Shown: positions 8,709 through 17,703 of the stretch, in pieces
Numbering within the stretch: position 1 is the stretch's first letter
Layout: each line of letters opens with the position of its first letter
From: Marinobacter sp. THAF197a
GTDB lineage: Bacteria > Pseudomonadota > Gammaproteobacteria > Pseudomonadales > Oleiphilaceae
Direction: 5' to 3'
Length of the DNA: 64,000 nucleotides
NCBI RefSeq assembly: GCF_009363275.1
Contig: NZ_CP045324.1
Coordinates: 3,534,001-3,598,000 of the forward strand
The notes under the pieces: model-generated
The model's input: only the letters and a program-made list of their open reading frames with translations
Databases searched by the model: none
What the model was told of the DNA's origin: nothing
Program-made: the position numbers and the translations under genes

Positions 8709-10229
8709 TCAGAAGAACCCGAGCGGGTTGGTGTCGTAGCTGGTCAACATACACTTGGTCTGCTGGTAGTGCTCCAGCGCCATCTTGTGGGTTTCGCGGC
8801 CAACACCGGATTTCTTGTAACCACCGAACGCGGCGTGAGCCGGGTACGCGTGGTAACAGTTCATCCATACCCGACCGGCCTGAATGTTACGGCCCATCCG
8901 GTAAGCCAGGTTGGTGTCGCGGGTCCAGACGCCGGCACCCAGGCCAAACTCGGTGTCGTTGGCGATCGCCAGGGCTTCTTCCTCGGTCTTGAAGGTGGTC
9001 ACACCGACCACTGGCCCGAAGATTTCTTCCTGGAATACGCGCATCTTGTTGTCGCCCTTGAACAGGGTCGGCTGGATGTAGAAGCCGTTGTTGAACTCGC
9101 CTTCCAGATGCTCACGGTCACCACCGGTCAGCACAACCGCGCCTTCCTGACGGCCGATTTCCATGTACGACATGATCTTGTCGAACTGTTCCTTGGACGC
9201 CTGGGCACCCACCTGAACGTCGGTATCCAGCGGGTTGCCGCGCTTGATGGCCTTGGTGCGTTCAACCACTTTCTGCATGAACTCTTCAAACATGTCTTCC
9301 TGAACCAGTGCCCGTGACGGACAGGTGCACACTTCACCCTGGTTGAAGAACGCCAGCACCAGACCTTCCACGCACTTGTCGATGAACTCCGGCTCAGCCT
9401 TCATCACGTCAGAGAAGTAGATGTTCGGGGACTTGCCGCCCAATTCAACAGTGGACGGGATAATGTTTTCCGCCGCGCACTTGAGGATATGCGAGCCCAC
9501 CGGGGTGGAGCCGGTAAAGGCGATCTTGGCAATGCGCTTGCTGGTGGCCAGGGCCTGGCCGGCTTCAATGCCGTAGCCGTTAACAATGTTGAGCACGCCC
9601 GGCGGCAGCAGGTCGCCGATGATTTCCATCAGCACCAGGATGCTGGCAGGGGTCTGCTCGGCAGGCTTGAGCACGGTGCAGTTACCGGCGGCCAAACAAG
9701 GACCCAGCTTCCAGGCCGCCATTAGCAGCGGGAAGTTCCAGGGGATAATCTGGCCAACCACACCCAGCGGCTCGTGGAAATGATACGCCACCGTGTTGTG
9801 GTCGATTTCACCCATATGGCCTTCCTGGGCCCGCAGGCAGCCCGCGAAGTAACGGAAGTGATCCGCCGCCAGGGGAATGTCAGCGTTCAGGGTTTCCCGA
9901 ACGGCCTTGCCGTTGTCCCAGGTTTCCGCCACCGCGAGTTTCTCGAGGTTGGCCTCAATGCGATCAGCGATTTTCAGCAGGATGTTGGAACGCTCGGTGG
10001 GAGAAGTCTTGCCCCAGGCCGGCGCTGCTTTGTGGGCGGCGTCCAGCGCCAGCTCGATGTCTTCAGCGGTGGAGCGAGGAATCTCACAGAAAGCCTCGCC
10101 GGTCACCGGCGTAATGTTCTCAAAATACTGGCCCTTAACCGGCGCTACCCATTCACCGCCAATGTAGTTCTCATAGCGGGATTTAAAAGAAACAACGGAG
10201 CCGTCCTTTCCTGGTTGTGCGTAGATCAT
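8709..10229 (-). CDS. exaC: NAD-dependent acetaldehyde/aldehyde dehydrogenase
   Basis: A 506-residue aldehyde dehydrogenase of the ExaC/AcoD type that oxidises the aldehyde made by the PQQ alcohol dehydrogenases. Visible motifs are the cofactor region IIPWNFPLLMAAWKLGPCLA, the FTGSTPVGSHI loop, the general-base segment VELGGKSPNIYF and the catalytic-cysteine segment FFNQGEVCTCPSRAL. The C-terminus ending TNPLGFF is typical of this subfamily. I chose the ATG of MIYAQPGKDG, which has an AGAGGT ribosome-binding site; the longer ORF adds 12 non-conserved residues. It stands alone with its own promoter region. Confidence 0.95.
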   Translation of the reverse strand: MIYAQPGKDGSVVSFKSRYENYIGGEWVAPVKGQYFENITPVTGEAFCEIPRSTAEDIELALDAAHKAAPAWGKTSPTERSNILLKIADRIEANLEKLAVAETWDNGKAVRETLNADIPLAADHFRYFAGCLRAQEGHMGEIDHNTVAYHFHEPLGVVGQIIPWNFPLLMAAWKLGPCLAAGNCTVLKPAEQTPASILVLMEIIGDLLPPGVLNIVNGYGIEAGQALATSKRIAKIAFTGSTPVGSHILKCAAENIIPSTVELGGKSPNIYFSDVMKAEPEFIDKCVEGLVLAFFNQGEVCTCPSRALVQEDMFEEFMQKVVERTKAIKRGNPLDTDVQVGAQASKEQFDKIMSYMEIGRQEGAVVLTGGDREHLEGEFNNGFYIQPTLFKGDNKMRVFQEEIFGPVVGVTTFKTEEEALAIANDTEFGLGAGVWTRDTNLAYRMGRNIQAGRVWMNCYHAYPAHAAFGGYKKSGVGRETHKMALEHYQQTKCMLTSYDTNPLGFF

Positions 10230-10342
10230 GATATCGACCTCTTTGTTGTGTTTGTCGCATGGCAACGCGGCCTTTCGCGTTTACTCATTCAATGTAGACC
10301 CCATGCCGATTTCCGTGAATGCGTCGTTGGGGGCGAAAAACT

Positions 10343-10359
10343 CGTTCCTTGGTAGTAGG
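10343..10359 (+). promoter_or_regulatory. Candidate exa regulon operator upstream of exaC
   Basis: CGTTCCTTGGTAGTAGG matches the recurring AGTTCYTTRGTAST motif at 12 of 14 core positions. It lies about 115 nt upstream of the exaC start, on the opposite strand. The motif also occurs before both PQQ dehydrogenases, pqqA and the regulators. Confidence 0.55.
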
Positions 10360-10531
10360 TGGCCCCGCACCAAAACAGGGCAGGTGCACGATGGCGAATC
10401 ACGCCATTTCCTGACGCAAGAAAAATAACCCGTAAAAACGGGCAGTTAGGTTTTGGCACAAACTCTGCAAAGTACGATGTACGCAACGAGAAGTCGGTGA
10501 TTGAAGCCACCATCGAAGCGCAACAATCTGA

Positions 10532-10638
10532 CCAATGGTCAACTAGGGTTCCGGTCTGTACGCCATCAAAACAGATGCCTGGTCCGAGAGTTGACGACCT
10601 TTTCCAAGGTTACACGGCGGGACAAAAGCCCGGGAGAA
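10532..10638 (+). promoter_or_regulatory. Guanidine-I (ykkC) riboswitch aptamer 1
   Basis: Conserved ykkC landmarks occur in order: ACTAGGGTTCCG, CTGGTCCGAGAG, ACACGGCGGGACAAAAGCC and CGGGAGA. The outer stem is GTCAAC/GTTGAC, enclosing the CTAGGG and GGTCCGAGAG elements, and a second stem has arms ACCTT/AAGGT. This family binds guanidinium and normally turns genes on. It sits directly upstream of the DUF1989-carboxylase operon, which fits guanidine breakdown. Confidence 0.95.
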
Positions 10639-10668
10639 TCGTTCAGTGACTGACGTCTCTCGTTTTTT
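10631..10668 (+). terminator. Riboswitch expression platform: intrinsic terminator
   Basis: The last aptamer element CGGGAGA can pair with downstream TCTCTCG, extended by CGTTCAG/CTGACG, to form a long hairpin followed by TTTTTT. Guanidine binding would hold CGGGAGA in the aptamer and prevent the terminator, giving transcriptional ON control. The overlap is visible in the sequence; the switching is inferred. Confidence 0.8.
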
Positions 10669-10694
10669 GACACCTGACCCAGAAGGAAAAGGTT

Positions 10695-11420
10695 ATGCTC
10701 GAAACAGCAGCCCCCCTCTACGACGATCTGATTCCCGGCGGATCCCACTGGTCGTTCATCATGCGTCGCGGCCACGTGCTGCGGCTGATTGACGAAACCG
10801 GCGGTGCCAACGTCGGCATGTTGATGTACAACCCCGAGAATCCCCTCGAGCGCTACAACATGCCGGACACCCTGAAAAACCAGCACACGTTCCTGCTCAC
10901 CAAAGGCCATGTGTTGCTGTCCGATATGGGACGGGTATTTGCTTCCATCATTCGCGATGATCTGGGTTGGCACGACACCGTCAGTGGCACCTGCAACGCC
11001 GATCTGGTGGAACAGCGCTGGGGCAAAAAGACCTACCAGGAAGCCCATAACCATTATCACCGCAATGGCTTTACCAGCTTTCTGAACGAACTGGCCAAGT
11101 ATGGCCTGGGCAAGAAAGATCTGACCGCCAACCTGAACTGGTTCAGCAAGGTAAAAACCGATGACGAGGGCAACATGGCGTTTGTCAGCGACCACTCACA
11201 CGCAGGTGCCACCCTCGATCTGCGCTTTGAAATGGATACCCTGGTGGTGCTGCACACCTGCCCGCACCCAATGAACCCTGCCACCGAGTATCCACGCAAC
11301 CCGGTGCGCTACCAGCTGTTCAAGGCCGCATCGGTGACCGATGCCGACCCGTGCAAGACCTCGTCGCCGGAGGCCACCCGCGCCTTCGCCAATAACGCCC
11401 TGTATCACCTGTTTAAGTAA
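10695..11420 (+). CDS. DUF1989 protein, probable carboxyguanidine deiminase subunit (UAAP)
   Basis: A 241-residue DUF1989 protein of the urea-carboxylase-associated type. It carries conserved DUF1989 stretches (ETGGANVGMLMYN, SGTCNADLVEQRWG, HTCPHPMNP). Related pairs form the two-subunit carboxyguanidine deiminase (CgdAB), which turns carboxyguanidine into allophanate. It is the first gene after the guanidine riboswitch, with an AAGGAAAAGG ribosome-binding site, and is followed after 12 nt by a second DUF1989 gene. I cannot say which of the two is CgdA and which CgdB. Confidence 0.88.
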   Translation: MLETAAPLYDDLIPGGSHWSFIMRRGHVLRLIDETGGANVGMLMYNPENPLERYNMPDTLKNQHTFLLTKGHVLLSDMGRVFASIIRDDLGWHDTVSGTCNADLVEQRWGKKTYQEAHNHYHRNGFTSFLNELAKYGLGKKDLTANLNWFSKVKTDDEGNMAFVSDHSHAGATLDLRFEMDTLVVLHTCPHPMNPATEYPRNPVRYQLFKAASVTDADPCKTSSPEATRAFANNALYHLFK

Positions 11421-11432
11421 CGGAGGCCGGAC

Positions 11433-12071
11433 ATGATCAAGCAAAGCGCATTGAAGCCCGAACACGCCGCCTTCCGCGAAACCGTACCGGCAGGCGAATA
11501 CTTTCTGAAAGTGGTCAAGGCCGGTGAAACCGTCCGGATTCTGGATCTGGAAGGCAACCAGGCCGCAGATACCCTGTTCTACAACGCCCACAACCCCACC
11601 GAGCGTTACAGCGCCGTGGACACCATCCGCGAGCAGGGCAACGTGTACCTGACCGCCGGTTCGAAGCTGATGTCTTCGGAAAACAACGTGATGCTGGAAA
11701 TCACCGCCGACACCTGCGGCCGCCACGACACCCTGGGCGGCGCCTGCGCGGCGGAAAGCAACACCACCCGTTATGCCCTCGAGAAAAAGTGCATGCACGC
11801 CTGCCGGGACAGCTGGCTGGTGGCCGTCACCGAGCATGAAGAGCTGGGCATGACCAAGCGCGACATCACCCACAACATCAACTTCTTCATGAACGTGCCG
11901 GTGACCGCCGACGGTGGCCTGACCTTCGCTGACGGCATTTCCGATGCTGGCAAGTACGTCGAGCTGGAAGCAAAGATGGACGTGCTAGTGATGATCTCCA
12001 ATTGCCCGCAGCTGAACAATCCCTGCAACGGCTGGAACCCGACACCGATCGAGGTGCTGGTATGGAGCTGA
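11433..12071 (+). CDS. DUF1989 protein, second probable carboxyguanidine deiminase subunit (UAAP)
   Basis: A 212-residue paralogue of the upstream protein. It has the matching segments LEGNQAADTLFYNAHNPTER, GGACAAESNTTRY and NCPQLNNPCNGWNPTP. The His/Cys-containing motifs fit a metal-binding cupin-like fold. It has a CGGAGG ribosome-binding site, and its stop overlaps the start of the carboxylase gene, so the two are coupled. The role as partner subunit of a carboxyguanidine deiminase is from family knowledge and context. Confidence 0.88.
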   Translation: MIKQSALKPEHAAFRETVPAGEYFLKVVKAGETVRILDLEGNQAADTLFYNAHNPTERYSAVDTIREQGNVYLTAGSKLMSSENNVMLEITADTCGRHDTLGGACAAESNTTRYALEKKCMHACRDSWLVAVTEHEELGMTKRDITHNINFFMNVPVTADGGLTFADGISDAGKYVELEAKMDVLVMISNCPQLNNPCNGWNPTPIEVLVWS

Positions 12072-15000
12072 ACGGTACATTCGACAAGGTTCTCATTGCC
12101 AACCGTGGCGCCATCGCCTGCCGGGTCATCCGCACCCTGCGGGACATGGGCATTACCTCGGTGGCAGTCTACGCCGAGGCGGATGCGGATTCGCTACACG
12201 TGCGCCAGGCGGATGAGGCGTATTCCCTCGGTGAAGGCCCGGCGGCCACCACCTATCTCGACCAGGACAAGCTGTTTGCCGTCATCCGCGAGAGCGGAGC
12301 CGGCGCCATCCACCCCGGTTACGGCTTCCTCAGCGAGAACGCCGACTTTGCCCGCCGCTGCGATGCCGAGGGCGTGGTGTTTCTTGGCCCTACTCCGGAG
12401 CAGATGGAGCAGTTCGGCCTCAAACACACCGCCCGGGCCCTGGCCGAGAGCGCCGGCGTACCCCTGCTGCCCGGCACCGGGCTGCTGACCGATCTGGACG
12501 ATGCCCTGCAAGCCGCCGAAGCCATCGGCTACCCGGTGATGCTGAAAAGCACCGCCGGCGGGGGTGGAATCGGCATGTCCCGCTGCTATGGCCCGGACGA
12601 CCTGAGCAAAAGCTTCGAGTCAGTACAGCGCCTGAGCCAGAATAACTTCAGCAACAACGGCGTATTCCTGGAAAAGTTTGTCGAACACGCACGCCATGTG
12701 GAAGTGCAGCTGTTCGGAGACGGCCGGGGCCAGGTACTGGCCCTTGGCGAGCGGGACTGTTCAGCCCAGCGCCGTAACCAGAAAGTAATTGAGGAGGCCC
12801 CCGCACCGGGGCTGTCCGATGACGTTCGAAGCGGTATGCACACCACCGCCCGCCAGCTGGGTGAGCGCATTGGATACCGCAGTGCCGGCACGGTCGAGTT
12901 TATCTACGACCCGGATACCACCGAGTTCTACTTTCTGGAAGTAAACACCCGCTTACAGGTTGAGCATGGTGTTACCGAGCAAGTGTTTGGCATCGACCTG
13001 GTACGCTGGATGGTGGAACTGGGCGCAGGCACCCTTCCAAGCCTGGCCGAACTGGGCGGCAACCTGAGCCCTTCCGGCCATGCCATTCAGGCCCGGATCT
13101 ATGCGGAAGATCCCAACAAGGACTTCCAGCCCGGCGCCGGACTGCTCACCAGCGTGGCCTGGCCCCAGGACGGCGGCCTTCGCATCGACACCTGGATTCA
13201 GCCGGGCACGGAAGTGTCGCCACTGTACGACCCCATGCTGGCCAAGGTCATCGTGCACGAACAGGATCGGGAGTCCGCCCGCCAGCGGCTGATGCAGGCA
13301 CTGGATAACAGCCAGCTTTACGGCATTGAGACCAACCTCAAGTATGTGCGCCAGGTTCTGGACGACCCACGCTTTGCCGAAGGTCGTCTGTTTACCCGCA
13401 CCCTCAATGAATTTGATTACCGGCCCGCCACCGTGGATGTGCTCAGTGGTGGCACGCTGACCACGATTCAGGACTATCCGGGCCGAATCGGCTACTGGGA
13501 AATCGGTGTTCCGCCCTCCGGGCCGTTCGACAGCTATTCTTTCCGGCTAGGCAACCGCTTGCTCGGCAATCCAGAGGGAACACCGGGGCTGGAGATTACC
13601 CTCAAGGGCCCGGTGCTTACTTTCAATCGTGCCACCCAGATTGCTCTTACCGGTGCGCCGATGGACGCCACACTCAACGATGAGCCGGTTGAGTTCTGGC
13701 AGGTGATTGATGTGCCCGCTGGTGCCACCCTGAAAATGGGCGCCACCACCGCGGACGGCGCACGGGCCTACGTTCTATTCCGCGGTGGGCTGGATTGCCC
13801 GCAATACCTGACCTCGTGCAGTACCTTTACCCTCGGGCAGTTTGGTGGCCACTGCGGCCGGGCCCTGCGGGCCGGCGATGTGCTGGCACTGGCAGACGCT
13901 GACCCCACCAGCCCGTCTACACTGCCCACAGACCTGAAACCGACCATCGGCAAAACCTGGAAGCTGCACGTCACCTATGGTCCCCACGGTGCGCCGGACT
14001 ATTTCACCGGTCAGGACATCGACACCTTCTTCGCCAGCGAGTGGGAAATTCACTACAACTCCAGCCGCACCGGCGTGCGCCTGATTGGCCCGAAACCGGA
14101 ATGGGCTCGCAGCGACGGCGGTGAGGCGGGCATGCACCCGTCCAATATCCATGACAATGCGTACGCCGTGGGCACCGTGGATTTCACCGGTGATATGCCG
14201 GTGATCCTGGGGCCGGATGGCCCAAGCCTGGGCGGTTTTGTCTGCCCGGTCACAGTGATCAGCGCCGACCTCTGGAAACTGGGCCAACTCAAGGCCGGCG
14301 ACAAGGTGCAGTTTGTCCCGGTCAGTCAGGACCAGGCCGTGGCCCTGCGGGAAGCCCTGGACGAATCGGTCGCCACACTGACCGCGGCCACCGTGCATAT
14401 CACGCCCATCAACCCGGAAACTCCGATTCTGGAGAGCCTGGGCACGGACGTGCATGAAACCGGCGTGGTGTACCGGGCTGCCGGCGACAACTATGTGCTG
14501 GTGGAATACGGCCCGATGGAGCTGGATATCCGCCTGCGTTTTCGCGCCCATGCCCTGATGCTGTGGCTGCGTGACCAGAACCATAAGGCCATTCAGGAAC
14601 TGACGCCGGGCATCCGCTCCCTGCAGGTGCACTACGACAGCCAGAAGCTGAACCAGCGTGCCCTGCTGGACCTGCTGATCCGCGCCGAAAAAGAACTGGA
14701 AAAGCAGCCGGAATGGGACGTTCCCGCCCGCATCGTGCACCTGCCCCTGTCCTGGGACGACGAGGCCTGCCAGACCGCCATCGCCAAGTACATGCAGTCG
14801 GTACGCAAGGATGCCCCCTGGTGCCCGAGCAATCTGGAATTCATTCGCCGCATCAATGGCCTGGACAGCATCGACGAGGTCAAGAAGACCGTGTTCGACG
14901 CCAGTTACCTGGTGATGGGCCTGGGCGATGTCTACCTCGGCGCCCCGGTAGCCACACCCCTGGACCCGCGCCATCGACTGGTGACCACCAAGTACAACCC

Positions 15001-15688
15001 GGCCCGTACCTGGACGGCAGAGAACTCCGTGGGCATCGGCGGCGCCTATCTGTGCATCTACGGCATGGAAGGCCCCGGCGGCTACCAGTTTGTTGGCCGC
15101 ACCCTGCAGATGTGGAACCGCTACCGCACCACGGACTTCTTCGAGGAAGGCAAACCCTGGCTGCTGAGGTTCTTCGACCAGGTACGCTTCTACGAAGTCA
15201 GCGCCGAAGAACTGCAACAGATTCGCCGGGACTTCCCCAACGGTGACTACCCGATCCGCATCGAGGAAACCCGGTTCAACCTGAAGGACTACGAACAGTT
15301 CCTGGCGGACAACAACGACGATATCGAAGCCTTCACAGGCAAACGCAAGCAGGCCTTCGACGAGGAACTGCAGCGCTGGATCGAGTCTGGCCAGATCAAC
15401 TTCAGCTCTGAAGCACCGATCGAGGAAACCGGGGAGGACGACATCGCCAACCTGCCTGCAGGCCAGCATGCGGTGGAAAGCCACATTGCCGGCAACGTTT
15501 GGGAGTGCCTGGTCAAACCCGGCGATGTGATCAGCGCCCAACGCCCGGTGGCGGTGGTGGAGTCGATGAAAATGGAGATTGAACTGCTGAGCCCGATTGC
15601 CGGCAAGGTCATTGAAGTGCGGCGAGAGCCGGGCCAGGCGGTCGCCCCGGGCACCCCCGTGGTGATCGTGGAAGAAATCACCGAGTAA
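12062..15688 (+). CDS. Biotin-dependent guanidine (urea-type) carboxylase
   Basis: A 1208-residue single-chain carboxylase. Domains in order: biotin carboxylase (about 1-450, with KVLIANRGAIACRVIRTL and the ATP-grasp STAGGGGIGM), the KipI/KipA-type carboxyltransferase (about 460-1030, with IGVPPSGPFDSYSFRLGNRL and VGIGGAYLCIYGMEGPGGYQ) and a C-terminal biotinyl domain with ESMKME (Lys about 1170). Length and order match urea carboxylase, but enzymes of this type under ykkC control prefer guanidine. The residue separating the two activities was not aligned here. The ATG lies within the end of the preceding gene. A much longer upstream in-frame start is not credible. Confidence 0.93.
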   Translation: MELNGTFDKVLIANRGAIACRVIRTLRDMGITSVAVYAEADADSLHVRQADEAYSLGEGPAATTYLDQDKLFAVIRESGAGAIHPGYGFLSENADFARRCDAEGVVFLGPTPEQMEQFGLKHTARALAESAGVPLLPGTGLLTDLDDALQAAEAIGYPVMLKSTAGGGGIGMSRCYGPDDLSKSFESVQRLSQNNFSNNGVFLEKFVEHARHVEVQLFGDGRGQVLALGERDCSAQRRNQKVIEEAPAPGLSDDVRSGMHTTARQLGERIGYRSAGTVEFIYDPDTTEFYFLEVNTRLQVEHGVTEQVFGIDLVRWMVELGAGTLPSLAELGGNLSPSGHAIQARIYAEDPNKDFQPGAGLLTSVAWPQDGGLRIDTWIQPGTEVSPLYDPMLAKVIVHEQDRESARQRLMQALDNSQLYGIETNLKYVRQVLDDPRFAEGRLFTRTLNEFDYRPATVDVLSGGTLTTIQDYPGRIGYWEIGVPPSGPFDSYSFRLGNRLLGNPEGTPGLEITLKGPVLTFNRATQIALTGAPMDATLNDEPVEFWQVIDVPAGATLKMGATTADGARAYVLFRGGLDCPQYLTSCSTFTLGQFGGHCGRALRAGDVLALADADPTSPSTLPTDLKPTIGKTWKLHVTYGPHGAPDYFTGQDIDTFFASEWEIHYNSSRTGVRLIGPKPEWARSDGGEAGMHPSNIHDNAYAVGTVDFTGDMPVILGPDGPSLGGFVCPVTVISADLWKLGQLKAGDKVQFVPVSQDQAVALREALDESVATLTAATVHITPINPETPILESLGTDVHETGVVYRAAGDNYVLVEYGPMELDIRLRFRAHALMLWLRDQNHKAIQELTPGIRSLQVHYDSQKLNQRALLDLLIRAEKELEKQPEWDVPARIVHLPLSWDDEACQTAIAKYMQSVRKDAPWCPSNLEFIRRINGLDSIDEVKKTVFDASYLVMGLGDVYLGAPVATPLDPRHRLVTTKYNPARTWTAENSVGIGGAYLCIYGMEGPGGYQFVGRTLQMWNRYRTTDFFEEGKPWLLRFFDQVRFYEVSAEELQQIRRDFPNGDYPIRIEETRFNLKDYEQFLADNNDDIEAFTGKRKQAFDEELQRWIESGQINFSSEAPIEETGEDDIANLPAGQHAVESHIAGNVWECLVKPGDVISAQRPVAVVESMKMEIELLSPIAGKVIEVRREPGQAVAPGTPVVIVEEITE

Positions 15689-15756
15689 TCAGGAAACGTG
15701 ACAAATCGAAATAATATCAAACCCGAAAACACGGGCATGGCCCGAGGAGAGACACC

Positions 15757-16824
15757 ATGAAAACACGCACTTTCAAAAAACGTCTTGCGGCCGGTCTGAT
15801 GACCGCCTCCCTGTCCATGGGCGCCCTGGCCCAGGAAAAGGATTCCTTCAGTATTGCCTGGACCATCTACGCCGGCTGGGTGCCCTGGCAGTATGCCGAG
15901 GACTTCGGAATCATGAAGAAGTGGGCAGACAAGTACGATATCGAGGTGGATATCGTGCAGGTGAACGACTACATCGAATCCATCAACCAATTCACCGCCG
16001 GTCAGTTTGATGCTGTGGTAGCCACCAGCATGGATGGCCTGTCGATTCCTGCTGCATCGGGCATTGATACCACGGCGCTGATCGTAGGCGACTATTCCAA
16101 TGCCAACGATGGCCTGGTGTCCAAGGACGCCAAATCCATTGAGGACCTGAAAGGCGAAACAGTGCACCTGGTGGAGCTGTCGGTGTCCCATTACCTGCTG
16201 GTACGGGCGCTGGATACCGTGGGGCTGGAAGAGCGTGACATCCGGGTGGTGAACATTTCCGATGCCGACCTGGTGTCTGCCTTCCAGACCAACGACGTGC
16301 GCCATGTGGCTACCTGGAACCCGCTGCTGACCGAGGTAGCCAATTACCCCGGTGCCACGCCCTTGTTCGATTCCAGCCAGATTCCGGGCCACATCAAGGA
16401 TCTGACGTTGGTGAATACCAAGACGTTGGAGGACAACCCGAAGCTGGGTAAGGCGATGGTCGGTGCCTGGTATGAAACCATGAGCATTCTGGCGTCTGAT
16501 TCTGAGCAGGGCCAGGAGGCACGGGCGTTTCTGGGTGAGATTTCCGGGACGGATCAGGCCGGTTATGAGGCGCAGTTGGCGGGTATGAAGATGTTCTGGA
16601 AGCCGGAGAATTCGGTGGAGTTTATTCGCAGCGAAGAGGCTCGGGAGGCGATGGATAGCGTTCGTCAGTTCTCGTTTGATAAGGGCTTGCTGGGCCAGGG
16701 AGCGATGAGTCCGGACTTTGTCGGCATCGAGTTTCCGGATGGCTCGATCATGGGTGATTCCAGCAATGTGAAGCTGCGGTTTAACGACAGCTACATGCAG
16801 ATGGCAGCGGATGGCGAAATCTAA
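15757..16824 (+). CDS. ABC transporter substrate-binding protein, probable guanidine/urea uptake
   Basis: A 355-residue NitT/TauT-like periplasmic binding protein with a signal peptide (cleavage near ALAQ, residues 23-26). It has the family segments WTIYAGWVPWQYAEDFG, GQFDAVVATSMDG and NDVRHVATWNPLLTE. It is the last gene of the first riboswitch operon, with a CGAGGAGAG site. Its likely permease and ATPase are not next to it but 4 kb further on, behind a second riboswitch. Confidence 0.85.
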   Translation: MKTRTFKKRLAAGLMTASLSMGALAQEKDSFSIAWTIYAGWVPWQYAEDFGIMKKWADKYDIEVDIVQVNDYIESINQFTAGQFDAVVATSMDGLSIPAASGIDTTALIVGDYSNANDGLVSKDAKSIEDLKGETVHLVELSVSHYLLVRALDTVGLEERDIRVVNISDADLVSAFQTNDVRHVATWNPLLTEVANYPGATPLFDSSQIPGHIKDLTLVNTKTLEDNPKLGKAMVGAWYETMSILASDSEQGQEARAFLGEISGTDQAGYEAQLAGMKMFWKPENSVEFIRSEEAREAMDSVRQFSFDKGLLGQGAMSPDFVGIEFPDGSIMGDSSNVKLRFNDSYMQMAADGEI

Positions 16825-16853
16825 CGCCACTCAAACTTAACCAATACAACCAC

Positions 16854-16880
16854 CGGGCACGAACATTCGTGCCCGTTTTT
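16854..16880 (+). terminator. Rho-independent terminator of the carboxylase operon
   Basis: Perfect stem CGGGCACGAA/TTCGTGCCCG with a two-base loop, followed by TTTTTGTTT. It lies 30 nt after the binding-protein stop codon and ends the riboswitch-controlled operon. Confidence 0.92.
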
Positions 16881-16898
16881 GTTTAAACTTCGCAGGTG

Positions 16899-17011
16899 GG
16901 TTGGTGTGGGAATGCCTTTCCAAAACACGCTCCTTCGGCACATCCATGTGACGCTTGGGCTCCGCCATCCCTGGCTCCGCACAGTTTTGGAAAGGCATTC
17001 CCACACCAACC
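16899..17011. repeat. Inverted-repeat element with 28-bp arms, left of the TetR gene
   Basis: Arms at 16899-16926 and 16984-17011 are perfectly complementary over 28 nt, with 57 nt between. The inner part holds AAACACGCTCCTTCGGCACA plus TCCA, a 24-nt string that recurs exactly in the repeat near 62600. No transposase is present. It looks like a dispersed non-coding repeat. Confidence 0.85.
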
Positions 17012-17049
17012 TTCCAACTGCACTGTAAGCCGTCGAGAAAAAGCCCTTT

Positions 17050-17661
17050 ATGCGTCGCACCAAAGAAGATGCCGAAAAAACCCGCCAGACCGTCCTGGAA
17101 GCCGCACTCACCCTGTTCAGCCGGGACGGTTACTCCCTGACAACCCTGAGCCGGATTGCCAAGGAAGCCGGTTGCAGTCGCGGGCCGATTTACTGGCATT
17201 TTCAGACCAAGGACGACCTGTACGAGGCGGTGCTGGGTTACTCCCAGGAACCGTTGGAGGTGCTGGTTGCCGAGTGTGCGGCGATGCGGGATACGCCGAT
17301 TGAGGCAATGGACCGGTTTATCGAGCAGTGGCTGAGTCTGTTGGCCAACAACCGGCAGTATCGGCAATCGTTCGAGATTCTGCTGAACAAAACCGAACTG
17401 ACGGACGCCATGAGCCGGACGTTGAAGCGTGAACGGGCTTTGACGAAGTCGATCATCGGGTTGTTTCAGGACCTGGTCGGGCGGGCTGTTGAGGAAGGGA
17501 TGATCTCGACGCAGGAGGATCCGAAGGATCTGGGGTTGCTGTGTTACACCTATCTGATGGGTATTACCCAAACCTGGCTGTTTGCGCCGAAGTTGTTCTC
17601 GCTGAAGAAGGAAATGCCGTTTTTTCAACGGCAGTTCTGGACGCTACTCGGTAAGCCTTAA
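17050..17661 (+). CDS. TetR-family transcriptional regulator (AcrR/TtgR type)
   Basis: A 203-residue TetR regulator. The N-terminal DNA-binding domain has the pattern TLSRIAKEAGCSRGPIYWHF, close to the AcrR/TtgR/NalC group. The C-terminal half is of the TetR_C_2 type (FEILLNKTELTD). It lies between the guanidine operon and glnT and is boxed in by inverted repeats on both sides. No efflux pump gene adjoins it, so its target is unknown. It may have arrived with the flanking repeats, or the repeats may simply mark gene ends. Confidence 0.85.
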   Translation: MRRTKEDAEKTRQTVLEAALTLFSRDGYSLTTLSRIAKEAGCSRGPIYWHFQTKDDLYEAVLGYSQEPLEVLVAECAAMRDTPIEAMDRFIEQWLSLLANNRQYRQSFEILLNKTELTDAMSRTLKRERALTKSIIGLFQDLVGRAVEEGMISTQEDPKDLGLLCYTYLMGITQTWLFAPKLFSLKKEMPFFQRQFWTLLGKP

Positions 17662-17703
17662 TCCCGAACGGGCGTGAGCCGCGGAACGGCAATGCATGAA
17701 GTA

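Larger units (their letters stand above)
10230..10694. other. Intergenic region with exaC promoter and guanidine riboswitch leader
   Basis: This 465-nt gap between divergent exaC and the DUF1989 operon has no credible coding sequence. The left part holds a regulon-type motif upstream of exaC; the right part holds a guanidine-I riboswitch and its terminator. The 170 nt in between probably contain the riboswitch-operon promoter, but I cannot fix its position. Confidence 0.8.

Noticed and set aside
13775..15541. A 588-codon open frame antisense to the carboxylase
   Set aside because: It mirrors the codon structure of a high-GC gene, has no recognisable motif and no ribosome-binding site; the sense strand encodes an intact carboxylase.
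15289..16830. A 513-codon antisense frame across the carboxylase end and binding protein
   Set aside because: It spans a terminator-free gene boundary on the wrong strand and has no motif; both sense genes are intact.
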